Assembly (NCBI GenBank): GCA_023435265.1
Contig: JAEYRZ010000160.1
Location: forward strand, 1 to 29,393
Source of the DNA: Pseudomonadota bacterium
Lineage (GTDB): Bacteria; Desulfobacterota; Desulfobacteria; Desulfobacterales; Desulfosarcinaceae
Direction: 5' to 3'
Length of the DNA stretch: 29,393 bases
Positions 1-7,242 of this stretch are shown here, piece by piece. The notes beneath the pieces were generated by a model. The model ran no database searches and was not told the origin of the DNA. It saw only the letters and a list, made by a program, of their open reading frames with translations. Both the position numbers and the translations under genes were made by a program. Position 1 is the stretch's first letter. The number at the start of each line of letters is the position of its first letter.

Positions 1-323
1 ATCCCGTTGTCCTTGCGGCGTACTACAGTACGCCTCAGGACACGGGATTCGCGCGCCTTGATCTTGAACGTTTACGGCGCCGTCGGTTTGGGTTTTACGA
101 AGTCCATGAAGATCGAGGGTACGGTAAAGTCCAATATCTGCGTTGCGCTGCATCCCGTTGTCCTTGCGGCGTACTACAGTACGCCTCAGGACACGGGATT
201 CGCGCGCCTTGATCTTGAACGTTTACGGCGCCGTCGGTTTGGGTTTTACGAAGTTCATGAAGAGATCGAGGGTACGGTAAAGTCCAATATCTGTGTTGCG
301 CCGCACCCGTGGTCCCTGCCGCG
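1..323. repeat. Tandem long palindromic intergenic repeat (family A), two near-complete units plus a partial third
   Basis: A 151-bp unit at 1-151 is repeated almost exactly at 152-304; the second copy has a 2-bp insertion and a few substitutions. A degenerate third copy starts at 305 and fades by about 323, next to the rlmN stop. Positions 1-48 and 152-199 each form a long hairpin: the arm beginning ATCCCGT pairs with the arm ending ACGGGAT, around a GGCGTACT/AGTACGCC core. A wider imperfect palindrome runs from GGTAAAGTCCAATAT (about 122) to ATCTTGAACGTTTACG (about 216). A diverged copy lies at 22402-22518. No protein-coding signal is credible here. It is probably a dispersed REP/MITE-like element. 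The array may extend left of the window. Confidence 0.85.
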
Positions 324-333
324 TTGCTTCAGC

Positions 334-1446
334 TTATTCCGCATCGGCCGCGGAGGCCCGCAGCTGGCCGCAGGCGGCCATGATGTCCTGCCCCTTGCTG
401 TAGCGCACGATGCTGGTGAAATGCTTGGCGATCAAGAAGTTTTGAAAAGCCTGGATGCGTTCCTCGGAGGGACGTCGAAAATCGCTGCCGGCGTGCTCGT
501 TGAACGGGATCAGGTTGATCTTGGCCTTGAGCGGCGCCAGAAGCCTGGTCAGCCGGCGGGCATGGTCGAGCGAATCGTTGAGACCGCGGATCAGGATATA
601 CTCGAAGGTGATCTTGCGCCCCGAGGCCAGCGGGAATTTGCGGCAGGCGGCCAGCAGGGCTTCGATCGGATAGGTTTGGTTGATCGGCATCAGGCGGCTG
701 CGGGTTTCGTCGTCGACCGCATTCAGCGAGACCGCCAGATTGGCGCGTGTATCGCGCCCCAGATCGGGTATGCGCGGCGCAAGGCCGGAGGTCGAGACCG
801 TTACCCGCCGCCCGGCGAATTTCATGCCCCAATCACTGTTGGTGAGCGTGTTGATCGCGGCGACCACGGCTGCGTAATTGGCCAGCGGTTCCCCCATGCC
901 CATGAACACCAGGTTGGTCAGTTGATCCGGGTCGTCCATGCGCGTGCGCACCTCCCAGACCTGGCCCACGATCTCGGCCGGGGTCAGGTTGCGCTCCAGC
1001 CCCCCCTGACCGGTCAGGCAAAAGCGGCAGCCCATGGCGCAGCCCACCTGGCTGGAAACGCACAGGGTGCTGTGATCGCGTTCGGGAATCAGGACGCTTT
1101 CGACGCTGCGGCCGTCGTCCAGTGTGAAAAGGTACTTGCGGGTCCCGTCCGAAGAATCGAAGGTGCGCGCCGCGAATCGCGCAATGCGGAACCGCTCCGC
1201 CAGAAGCTGGCGGAACTCCTTGCGGATGTCGGTCATCTGATCGAAACCGCCGGCCAGGCGCACGTAGAGCCACTTGAGGATCTGGTCCGCCCGGAAGGGG
1301 CGTTCGCCGTGCGCTGCGAGCCAGGCGACCAGTTCGTCGCGGGTCAGGGACTTGATATCGGGTTTGTGAAGATCGGCCGATCCGCCGATCGTTGAAGGAG
1401 AAGGGGATGACATGGATGTTCGAGCACTCCGTCCTGCCGCCGTCAT
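334..1446 (-). CDS. rlmN: Dual-specificity 23S rRNA (A2503-C2)/tRNA (A37-C2) methyltransferase RlmN
   Basis: This is a radical SAM enzyme that methylates C2 of adenine 2503 in 23S rRNA and A37 in some tRNAs, in the cytoplasm. The [4Fe-4S] motif CAMGCRFC gives ligands C136, C140 and C143. The methyl-carrying cysteines are present: C129 in TLCVSSQ, seven residues before the cluster as in E. coli, and C359 in DIMAACGQL. GMGEPLANY and ITFEYILIRGLND are typical RlmN segments. Length of 370 aa is normal. The first ATG is at 1446, but an internal ATG at 1413 is also possible because the first ~25 residues are not conserved-looking. The gene is transcribed away from ffh, and its 3' end abuts the repeat array. 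Confidence 0.95.
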   Translation of the reverse strand: MTAAGRSARTSMSSPSPSTIGGSADLHKPDIKSLTRDELVAWLAAHGERPFRADQILKWLYVRLAGGFDQMTDIRKEFRQLLAERFRIARFAARTFDSSDGTRKYLFTLDDGRSVESVLIPERDHSTLCVSSQVGCAMGCRFCLTGQGGLERNLTPAEIVGQVWEVRTRMDDPDQLTNLVFMGMGEPLANYAAVVAAINTLTNSDWGMKFAGRRVTVSTSGLAPRIPDLGRDTRANLAVSLNAVDDETRSRLMPINQTYPIEALLAACRKFPLASGRKITFEYILIRGLNDSLDHARRLTRLLAPLKAKINLIPFNEHAGSDFRRPSEERIQAFQNFLIAKHFTSIVRYSKGQDIMAACGQLRASAADAE

Positions 1447-1637
1447 TTCACCCGGAATGCCGGGCGGCGTCGATCCGGATTGCTCCGGGCGTTCGTTGGT
1501 GCTATACGACGACGTTTTCGGATAACGGTCGATGTCGGTTCCCGGCGCCGGTTCCCTCTTCGAAGGTTTATCCCGGTCCCGGCAATCCGACGCCGGTTTT
1601 GACTTTTGCGCATCGCCCGTTAAGCCGTTTGTTTTGC

Positions 1638-1666
1638 TTGACTTAGCATTTATTTCAATCTATTTT
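1638..1666 (+). promoter_or_regulatory. sigma70-type promoter upstream of ffh
   Basis: TTGACT at 1638-1643 and TATTTT at 1661-1666 are separated by exactly 17 bp, in an AT-rich patch that stands out from the GC-rich surroundings. It lies 24 bp before the ffh ATG. It likely drives the ffh-rpsP-trmD-rplS run. The rest of 1447-1637 shows no gene and no clear promoter for the divergent rlmN. Confidence 0.6.
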
Positions 1667-1690
1667 CAACAATTTCTTGGATGAGAGGCC

Positions 1691-3022
1691 ATGTTCGACA
1701 GCCTGAGCGACAAGCTGGATGCGGTTTTCAAGCGCCTGAAAGGCCACGGCAAGCTGAGCGAGAGCAATATCTCGGAAGCACTGCGCGAGGTGCGCCTGGC
1801 GCTCCTGGAAGCCGACGTCAACTTCAAGGTCGTCAAGCAGTTCGTGGCCGATATCAAGGAGCGAGCGCTGGGCCAGGAGGTGATGACGAGCCTCACCCCG
1901 GGCCAGCAGGTGATCAAGATCGTCAATGAGGAATTGACGCGCCTGATGGGCGGGCAGCATGAGACGTTGTCGCTCTCCGGAACCCACCCGGTTCCGATCA
2001 TGCTGGTCGGGCTGCAGGGCTCCGGCAAGACCACGACGGCCGGCAAATTGGCCGTACTGCTGCGCAAGCAGGGCCGGCGCCCCTATCTGGTGCCGGCCGA
2101 CGTGTACCGGCCGGCGGCCATCGATCAGCTGCAGAAGCTCGGCAGCCAGCTCAACGTGCCGGTGTTTGCTTCGCGTACCGACATGGACCCGGTGGACATC
2201 TGCCAGCGGGCCCGCGTCGAGGCGCAGAAAAGCGGCTGCGACACGGTGCTGCTCGATACGGCGGGGCGCCTGCACATCGACCAGGAACTGATGGGCGAGC
2301 TGCAGCGCATCAAGGCGGCGGTGCGTCCGTCCGATATCCTGCTGGTGGCCGACGCCATGACCGGCCAGGATGCCGTCACCATGGCCAAGGCCTTCGATGA
2401 CGCCCTGTCGATCGGCGGCGTGGTGTTGAGCAAGATGGACGGCGATGCGCGCGGCGGCGCGGCCCTGTCGATCAAGTCGATCACGCAGAAGCCGATCAAG
2501 TTCATCGGCGTGGGCGAAAAGCTGTCCGACCTGGAACCGTTCCACCCCGACCGCATGGCCTCGCGCATCCTGGGCATGGGCGATGTTTTGACCATGATCG
2601 AGAAGGCTCAGGCCGTGGTGGATGCCAAGCAGGCGGTCGAACTGCAGAAGAAGCTGCGCCGCAACGAATTCACCCTGGAGGATTTTCGGGACCAGTTGCG
2701 GCAGGTGCGCAAGATGGGCTCCCTGAGCGAGATCATCGGCATGCTGCCGGGGATGAACAAGCTCAAGCAGATGAAGAACATGGATGTGGACGAACATGAA
2801 CTGACGCGTATCGAGGCGATCATCAATTCGATGACGCCCCAGGAGCGTCGCCAGCACGCGATCATCAACGGCAGCCGGCGCCGGCGGATCGCCGGCGGCA
2901 GCGGCACCTCGGTTCAGGACGTCAATCAACTGCTCAAGAACTATACCCAGATTATGAAAATGATGAAGAAATTCCAGAAGGGCGGCATGCGCGGTCTGGG
3001 ACGCGGCATGTCGCCGTTTTGA
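1691..3022 (+). CDS. ffh: Signal recognition particle protein Ffh (SRP54 GTPase)
   Basis: Ffh binds signal sequences and 4.5S RNA and delivers ribosome-nascent chains to FtsY at the inner membrane. The N domain covers about residues 1-90. The G domain carries the P-loop GLQGSGKT (107-114), DTAGR (189-193) and SKMD (247-250). The C-terminal M domain, from about 300, is rich in methionine and basic residues and ends in a GMRGLGRGMSPF tail. Length of 443 aa is normal. The ATG at 1691 has GGATGAG/GAGAGG just upstream. The gene is followed 27 bp later by rpsP, the usual ffh-rpsP arrangement. No 4.5S RNA gene was seen in the window. Confidence 0.97.
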   Translation: MFDSLSDKLDAVFKRLKGHGKLSESNISEALREVRLALLEADVNFKVVKQFVADIKERALGQEVMTSLTPGQQVIKIVNEELTRLMGGQHETLSLSGTHPVPIMLVGLQGSGKTTTAGKLAVLLRKQGRRPYLVPADVYRPAAIDQLQKLGSQLNVPVFASRTDMDPVDICQRARVEAQKSGCDTVLLDTAGRLHIDQELMGELQRIKAAVRPSDILLVADAMTGQDAVTMAKAFDDALSIGGVVLSKMDGDARGGAALSIKSITQKPIKFIGVGEKLSDLEPFHPDRMASRILGMGDVLTMIEKAQAVVDAKQAVELQKKLRRNEFTLEDFRDQLRQVRKMGSLSEIIGMLPGMNKLKQMKNMDVDEHELTRIEAIINSMTPQERRQHAIINGSRRRRIAGGSGTSVQDVNQLLKNYTQIMKMMKKFQKGGMRGLGRGMSPF

Positions 3023-3049
3023 TCAGGAGTTCAAAAGGAGAATGAGGTA

Positions 3050-3316
3050 ATGGCAGTTAAAATGAGACTGGCCCGGCATGGCGCCAAGAAACGCCCCTTC
3101 TACCGCATCGTGGTGGCCGACAGCGAAAGCCCGCGTGACGGTCGTTTTCTCGAAAACGTGGGCACCTACAATCCGGTACACGAACCGGCCGAAGTGAACC
3201 TCAAGATGGAGCGGGTCAAATATTGGCTGCAGCAGGGCGCCGTCCCCACGGACACGGTCAGGAGCATCCTCAAGAAGGAAGGGCTCTTCACCCAGGCTCC
3301 GGCACAGGCACAATGA
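3050..3316 (+). CDS. rpsP: 30S ribosomal protein S16
   Basis: S16 is a small-subunit ribosomal protein that binds 16S rRNA and helps 30S assembly. The start MAVKMRLARHGAKKRPFYRI, followed by VVADSESPRDGRFLENVG and a YNP segment, is diagnostic of the family. Length of 88 aa is typical. AAAAGGAG lies upstream of the ATG. The stop TGA overlaps an ATG at 3313, but the better start for the next gene is at 3346. It belongs to the ffh-rpsP-khpA-rimM-trmD-rplS translation cluster. Confidence 0.97.
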   Translation: MAVKMRLARHGAKKRPFYRIVVADSESPRDGRFLENVGTYNPVHEPAEVNLKMERVKYWLQQGAVPTDTVRSILKKEGLFTQAPAQAQ

Positions 3317-3345
3317 CCCATACCGACCGCGCGCAGGGGGTACCG

Positions 3346-3576
3346 ATGAAGGAACTGGTCGCCTACATTGCGCAGGCGCTGGTGGATAATCCGGACCAGG
3401 TGCGGGTGACGGAAGTGGAAGGCAGCCAGACTTCGGTTCTGGAACTCAAGGTGGCCAGTGCGGACCTGGGCAAGGTGATCGGCAAACAGGGCCGGACCGC
3501 CCGGGCGATCCGGGCCGTCATGAGCGCCTCGGCGGTCAAGGCCCGAAAACGAACGGTTCTTGAAATCATCGAGTAA
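3346..3576 (+). CDS. khpA: RNA-binding KH domain protein KhpA (YlqC family)
   Basis: This is a 76-residue single-KH-domain RNA-binding protein. The GxxG RNA-gripping loop is GKQG within KVIGKQGRTARAIR. KhpA proteins usually sit between rpsP and rimM, as here, and in Gram-positives pair with KhpB in small-RNA and cell-division control; the role in Desulfobacterota is less well studied. The start at 3346 (MKELVAYIAQAL) was chosen because AGGGGG precedes it by 5 nt and the length matches the family. The upstream in-frame ATG at 3313 would add 11 poorly conserved residues. Its 3' end overlaps rimM by 17 bp. Confidence 0.9.
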   Translation: MKELVAYIAQALVDNPDQVRVTEVEGSQTSVLELKVASADLGKVIGKQGRTARAIRAVMSASAVKARKRTVLEIIE

Positions 3577-4102
3577 ATCAGCGCCTGGGGATACCGGCGA
3601 TCTGATTCTGATCGGCAGGATCGTCGGAGCGCACGGCATCCACGGAGCGCTCAAAATATACTCCTATGCCGAATCGGAAGACCTCTTTGCCGATCAGGAG
3701 GAGTTGATCCTGATCGATCCGGCCGGCACACGGAACCGGTACGCGGTCGCGGCGGTCAAGGCGCATAAAAAGAGCATCCGTCTGAACCTGAAGCATGTTG
3801 AAACGCGCGATCAGGCCGAAGGGCTCAGGGGCGCCGACGTGTACATCCCCAAGAGCGGGTTGCCGCCCCTGGAAGAAGGCACCTATTACTGGGTGGACTT
3901 GATCGGCCTCGCGGTGCGGACGACGGAAGGAAGGGAGTTGGGGCGGGTCGCCGAGATCATCCCCACCGGCGCCAACGATGTGTACGTGGTTCGGAATGAA
4001 GGCGACGCCGAGGTGCTGATACCGGCGATCGATTCGGTGGTACTGGAAATCGATCTGCAAAAGGGGTGCATCAGGGTCGAACTGCCCGAGGGGCTTGAAT
4101 AA
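3560..4102 (+). CDS. rimM: Ribosome maturation factor RimM
   Basis: RimM assists late maturation of the 30S head and binds S19. The N-terminal RimM domain opens with LILIGRIVGAHGIHGALKI, a family hallmark, and the C-terminal PRC-barrel-like half contains YYWVDLIGLAV and GANDVYVV. Length of 180 aa is normal. The only reasonable start before the conserved segment is TTG at 3560, inside khpA, giving a 17-bp overlap that suggests translational coupling; a later CTG start cannot be excluded. The gap to trmD (167 bp) is unusually long for this operon and is occupied by a palindromic repeat. Confidence 0.93.
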   Translation: MKSSSKSAPGDTGDLILIGRIVGAHGIHGALKIYSYAESEDLFADQEELILIDPAGTRNRYAVAAVKAHKKSIRLNLKHVETRDQAEGLRGADVYIPKSGLPPLEEGTYYWVDLIGLAVRTTEGRELGRVAEIIPTGANDVYVVRNEGDAEVLIPAIDSVVLEIDLQKGCIRVELPEGLE

Positions 4103-4153
4103 CGAAAGTCGTTTCAAGTGTTACGTTCGATGAATCGTAGAAATTATTTTTAA

Positions 4154-4229
4154 ACCACAGAGAGCACAGAGGACACAGAGAAAAAAACCTCATCTCATAA
4201 TCCTCTGGGTTCTCTGTGCCCTCTGTGGT
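4154..4229. repeat. CCACAGAG-type inverted repeat (family B), copy 1
   Basis: The left arm ACCACAGAGAGCACAGAG (from 4154) and the right arm ending CCCTCTGTGGT (to 4229) are near-perfect reverse complements around an AT-rich loop. Each arm is itself built of short CACAGAG steps. A second copy occurs at 10407-10474. It separates rimM from trmD inside an otherwise compact operon, so it could act as an mRNA-stabilising hairpin or weak attenuator; that role is inference. Confidence 0.75.
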
Positions 4230-4269
4230 CATTCGGCATTTTTGCGAGTCCATCAAACTTAACACGGTT

Positions 4270-5058
4270 ATGAAATTTATCGTACTGACCATTTTCCCCG
4301 AACTGCTGGCCGCCTTCTGGGAAAATGGGATCATGCGGCGGGCGGTGCGCAGCGGAACCATTCAGCCTTCGGCGATCAATATTCGCGATCATGCCGCAGG
4401 ACGTCACCGCGTGACCGACGACCGGCCTTACGGCGGCGGCTGCGGCATGGTGATGAAACCCGAACCGCTGGCCGCGGCTTTGCGCAGCGCCCGCGAGTCG
4501 GCGCCCGATGCCCCGGTGGTGCTGCTCTCCCCCCAGGGGCGGACCTTCGATCAGGCCATGGCCCGGCGGCTGAGCGCCGCTCCGGGGCTGATTCTGGTTT
4601 GCGGCCGCTACGAAGGCATCGACGAGCGCATCAGCGAGCAATTCGTCGATCTTGCCGTCTCGGTCGGCGATTACGTTTTGACCGGCGGCGAACTGCCGGC
4701 CATGGTGGTCATGGATGCGGTCACGCGCCTGCTGCCGGGCGCTCTGGGCAACGAGGACTCGGCCGGCCAGGACTCTTTCGGCGCAGAAAGGCTCGACTGC
4801 GCCCATTATACCCGGCCGCCGGAATTCGAGGGCCGCGCGGTACCCGAAGTGCTGCGCTCAGGTCATCATGAGGAGGTGGCGCAGTGGCGACGGGAAGATG
4901 CGTTGATGCGCACGCTGGTCAAACGGCCCGACCTGCTGGAGCGGACCGTGCTTACGGAGGGGGAACTGAACCTGCTTGTCCGGTGGCGCCGTGAGATCGA
5001 CCGCCTCCTGCATGCACAGGGTCTCGGTCGCACTGATCCACCATCCGGTGGTGGATAA
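4270..5058 (+). CDS. trmD: tRNA (guanine-N1-)-methyltransferase TrmD
   Basis: TrmD uses SAM to make m1G37 in tRNAs and so prevents frameshifting. It is a SPOUT-fold knotted dimer. Conserved blocks are MKFIVLTIFPELL at the start, VVLLSPQGRTFDQ, the knot region LVCGRYEGIDERI and VGDYVLTGGELPAM, GNEDSAGQDSF, and LDCAHYTRPPEFEGRAVPEVL followed by SGHH. The ATG at 4270 begins exactly at the conserved N-terminus, giving 262 aa; frames opening farther upstream run into the repeat. The 3' end overlaps the next gene by 47 bp. Confidence 0.97.
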   Translation: MKFIVLTIFPELLAAFWENGIMRRAVRSGTIQPSAINIRDHAAGRHRVTDDRPYGGGCGMVMKPEPLAAALRSARESAPDAPVVLLSPQGRTFDQAMARRLSAAPGLILVCGRYEGIDERISEQFVDLAVSVGDYVLTGGELPAMVVMDAVTRLLPGALGNEDSAGQDSFGAERLDCAHYTRPPEFEGRAVPEVLRSGHHEEVAQWRREDALMRTLVKRPDLLERTVLTEGELNLLVRWRREIDRLLHAQGLGRTDPPSGGG

Positions 5059-5593
5059 AAACGGCGAGGCCATTACCGCCGCGGTGACGGCGCTGGATCT
5101 GCATGATATCGCCCGGGCGGCGAAGACCTTCGGCGTGGGTGCCTTTTACGTGGTGACCCCCCTGGAGGATCAACAGCTCCTGGTCCGGCAGATCATCGAT
5201 CATTGGGTGACGGGTTACGGAGCGACGTACAATCCGGACCGGAGGGCGGCCCTCTCCCTGATCCGCCTGCAGCCGTCCCTTGCGGCGGTTCTGGACGACC
5301 TTTCGCAGGCGCAGGGCAGCCGCCCGAAGACGGTGGTCACCAGCGCCCGGTTGCGGCAGGGTGATTTGAGTTGCGCGGGTTTGCGCGACCTGGTTAAGCG
5401 GGAGCCGTCGGTGCTGCTGCTTTTCGGAACCGCCTGGGGTCTTGCTCCGGCGGTGATGGCACAGGCCGATTACCGGCTGGCGCCGATTCAGGGCACGGGT
5501 GAGTACAACCACCTGGCGGTGCGCTCGGCCGTATCGATTATATTGGATCGCATTGCGGGTCAAAGGGAAGCTGGGTCGCTTCTTCCCGCGTAA
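5012..5593 (+). CDS. SAM-dependent RNA methyltransferase-like protein (PF09936 family, SPOUT type)
   Basis: This 193-aa protein resembles the PF09936 family (Methyltrn_RNA_4), which is commonly encoded beside or fused to trmD in deltaproteobacteria and some other anaerobes. Visible features are VSVALIHHPVVDKNG at the N-terminus, GVGAFYVVTPLEDQQLL, GYGATYNPDR, and a C-terminal SPOUT-like stretch LLLFGTAWGL through APIQGTGEYNHLAVRSAVSIILDR, which resembles a SAM-binding knot. The substrate is unknown. The gene starts inside trmD; ATG 5012 is preferred and GTG 4991 is an alternative. Translational coupling with TrmD suggests a tRNA or rRNA target, but that is inference. Confidence 0.8.
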   Translation: MHRVSVALIHHPVVDKNGEAITAAVTALDLHDIARAAKTFGVGAFYVVTPLEDQQLLVRQIIDHWVTGYGATYNPDRRAALSLIRLQPSLAAVLDDLSQAQGSRPKTVVTSARLRQGDLSCAGLRDLVKREPSVLLLFGTAWGLAPAVMAQADYRLAPIQGTGEYNHLAVRSAVSIILDRIAGQREAGSLLPA

Positions 5594-5662
5594 GTCGCGG
5601 ACAGGACCGCGGCAGCCGGATGCGGCGCCGCTGGAACGTTCGGTTAGAGAAGGGGGTTAATG

Positions 5663-6010
5663 ATGGATGTCATCAAGCAGCTCGACAGAGAACAGATGCG
5701 CATGGACCTCGCCCAGTTCGCCCCGGGCGACACGGTGCGGGTGCATGTTAAAATCAAGGAAGGTGACAAGGAACGCATCCAGGTATTCCAGGGTGTGGTG
5801 ATCTCCAAGCGCAGCGGCGGAATGAATGCCACCTTCACCGTCCGCAAAGTTTCTTACGGAGTCGGCGTGGAACGTATTTTCCCGACCCATTCGCCGGTGA
5901 TCGATCATGTCGAGCTGGTGACCCGCGGTCGGGTCCGCAGGGCCAAGATCTACTACATGCGGCGCCTGCACGGCAAGGCGGCGCGCATTCGCGAAAAAAG
6001 AACGGCCTGA
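5663..6010 (+). CDS. rplS: 50S ribosomal protein L19
   Basis: L19 is a large-subunit protein at the 30S-50S interface. Diagnostic stretches are IKQLDREQMRMDLAQFAPGD, VHVKIKEGDKERIQVFQGVV, and the C-terminal block GRVRRAKIYYMRRLHGKAARI. Two adjacent ATGs occur at 5660 and 5663. The second gives a more usual 6-nt spacing from the AGGGGG ribosome-binding site (5651-5656), giving 115 aa. It lies in the expected position after trmD. Confidence 0.97.
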   Translation: MDVIKQLDREQMRMDLAQFAPGDTVRVHVKIKEGDKERIQVFQGVVISKRSGGMNATFTVRKVSYGVGVERIFPTHSPVIDHVELVTRGRVRRAKIYYMRRLHGKAARIREKRTA

Positions 6011-6067
6011 TTCACAGCCCTTCGCGGCGGAGCATCTCCGCGGCGCCTGGCGATTGCGCGGGGCGAC

Positions 6068-6715
6068 ATGACAACGGACCTCTGGAGATTTGAGAAGCGG
6101 CTGAGATCCCAAGGGTATTCCCGGATCGCCGGCGTCGACGAAGCCGGCCGGGGCCCCCTGGCCGGCCCGGTCGTTTCCGCGGCCGTCATCCTGCCACCCA
6201 CGTTCAAAAGGCGGGGGGTCAACGATTCCAAACAGTTGACCCCCCTGCAGCGCGCGCGTCTCTACGAGCGGATCTATGCGCAGGCCGTCGCGGTGGGTAT
6301 CGGGATCGTCGATGCCTGCGAAATCGACCGCATCAACATTCTCCAGGCGGCACGCCTCAGCATGGCCATTGCAGTGGCCAATCTGGACCCCGAGCCGGAC
6401 TTCGTGCTGATCGACGGCAACTTCGGCATTCCGGCGATTCTGCCCCAGGAAGCCGTGGTTCAAGGCGATGCCCGCAGTGTTTCCATCGCCGCGGCGTCGA
6501 TCGTGGCAAAGGTCAGCCGCGACCGCCTGATGGAACGCTACCATCAGGATTATCCCCAATTCGGCTTCGACCGCCACAAAGGCTACCCCACACCCGAGCA
6601 TCAGGCGGCGATTGTCTCCTTCGGGCCCTGCGCGATCCATCGCTGTACATTCCGCGGCGTTCGCGAACATGCGCGGACGGATGCCGTCTCGGAAGCGGAT
6701 CATGCTCAACCGTGA
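6068..6715 (+). CDS. rnhB: Ribonuclease HII
   Basis: RNase HII cleaves RNA in RNA-DNA hybrids and starts removal of single ribonucleotides misincorporated in DNA. The active-site signature AGVDEAGRGPLAGPV supplies D24 and E25. Further acidic residues are D116 in LIDGN and D134 in QGDARSVSIAAASIVAKVSRD. Length of 215 aa is normal. It follows rplS by 57 bp and its end overlaps yraN by 14 bp, matching the common rplS-rnhB-yraN order. Confidence 0.96.
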   Translation: MTTDLWRFEKRLRSQGYSRIAGVDEAGRGPLAGPVVSAAVILPPTFKRRGVNDSKQLTPLQRARLYERIYAQAVAVGIGIVDACEIDRINILQAARLSMAIAVANLDPEPDFVLIDGNFGIPAILPQEAVVQGDARSVSIAAASIVAKVSRDRLMERYHQDYPQFGFDRHKGYPTPEHQAAIVSFGPCAIHRCTFRGVREHARTDAVSEADHAQP

Positions 6716-7073
6716 GCAGCGATACGGGCGCGCTGCGGAAACGCTGGCCGCAGACCATTTGCGGCAAATGGGGTACACCATCCTGGAACGGAATTACCGC
6801 ACCGCCGTCGGCGAAATCGATCTGATCGCGCGGGTGGACGGCATCCTGGTTTTCGTGGAAGTCAAATCGCGGTGGACCCGCCGCCGGGGGGATCCGAAAT
6901 ATGCGCTGAGTCCCGCCAAACAGCGCAAGATCTCCATGACCGCCCTGACCTACCTCAAACAGCACCGGCTGAGCATGGCCCGCGCGCGCTTCGATGTTGT
7001 CACGGTGCAGCAGGAGCACGAACACACGCGGATCGAAGTCATTCCAAATGCCTTCGAACTGGCCTACACCTGA
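6702..7073 (+). CDS. YraN/UPF0102 family endonuclease-like protein
   Basis: This is a 123-aa member of the UPF0102 family, which has a restriction-endonuclease-like fold. The conserved core is GRAAETLAADHLRQMGYTIL, then GEIDLIARVDGILVFVEVKSR, which carries the D...ExK nuclease-type motif, and a C-terminal RFDVVTV. Its biological substrate is not settled. The start at ATG 6702 was chosen for the GGAAG at 6691-6695 and the conserved N-terminus; ATGs at 6669 and 6681 are alternatives. It overlaps rnhB by 14 bp. A 169-bp gap without an evident gene or strong signal follows before rsmI. Confidence 0.9.
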   Translation: MLNREQRYGRAAETLAADHLRQMGYTILERNYRTAVGEIDLIARVDGILVFVEVKSRWTRRRGDPKYALSPAKQRKISMTALTYLKQHRLSMARARFDVVTVQQEHEHTRIEVIPNAFELAYT

Positions 7074-7242
7074 GCGATGAAGATGGATTCACCTCAGAGC
7101 GCACAGCGAACCAAGCGGAGCGATTCGCATCGGCCCCTTGTTTTCGGTACCCTCGGCGGTGGTAAAAGCACTCGTCCGTATGCGCCAGGGTTCCAGGCGA
7201 ATGGTTCCCTTCCGAAGGCGCATGCTTTTTCCCGGACCGCAC

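Noticed and set aside
1..323. CRISPR array at the left edge
   Set aside because: The repeats are ~151 bp direct copies with no short repeat/unique spacer alternation, and no cas genes are present.
7..1395. A 462-codon plus-strand open frame across the repeats and rlmN
   Set aside because: It runs through the repeat array and antisense to rlmN; the product shows no recognisable domain, while the minus strand encodes an intact RlmN.
1655..2929. A 424-codon minus-strand frame opposite ffh
   Set aside because: His/Leu/Arg-rich shadow typical of GC-rich antisense; ffh on the plus strand is complete with all motifs.
3313..3345. Upstream ATG of khpA overlapping the rpsP stop (ATGA)
   Set aside because: The later ATG at 3346 has a better-spaced AGGGGG site and matches the family N-terminus; the ATGA overlap remains an alternative start.
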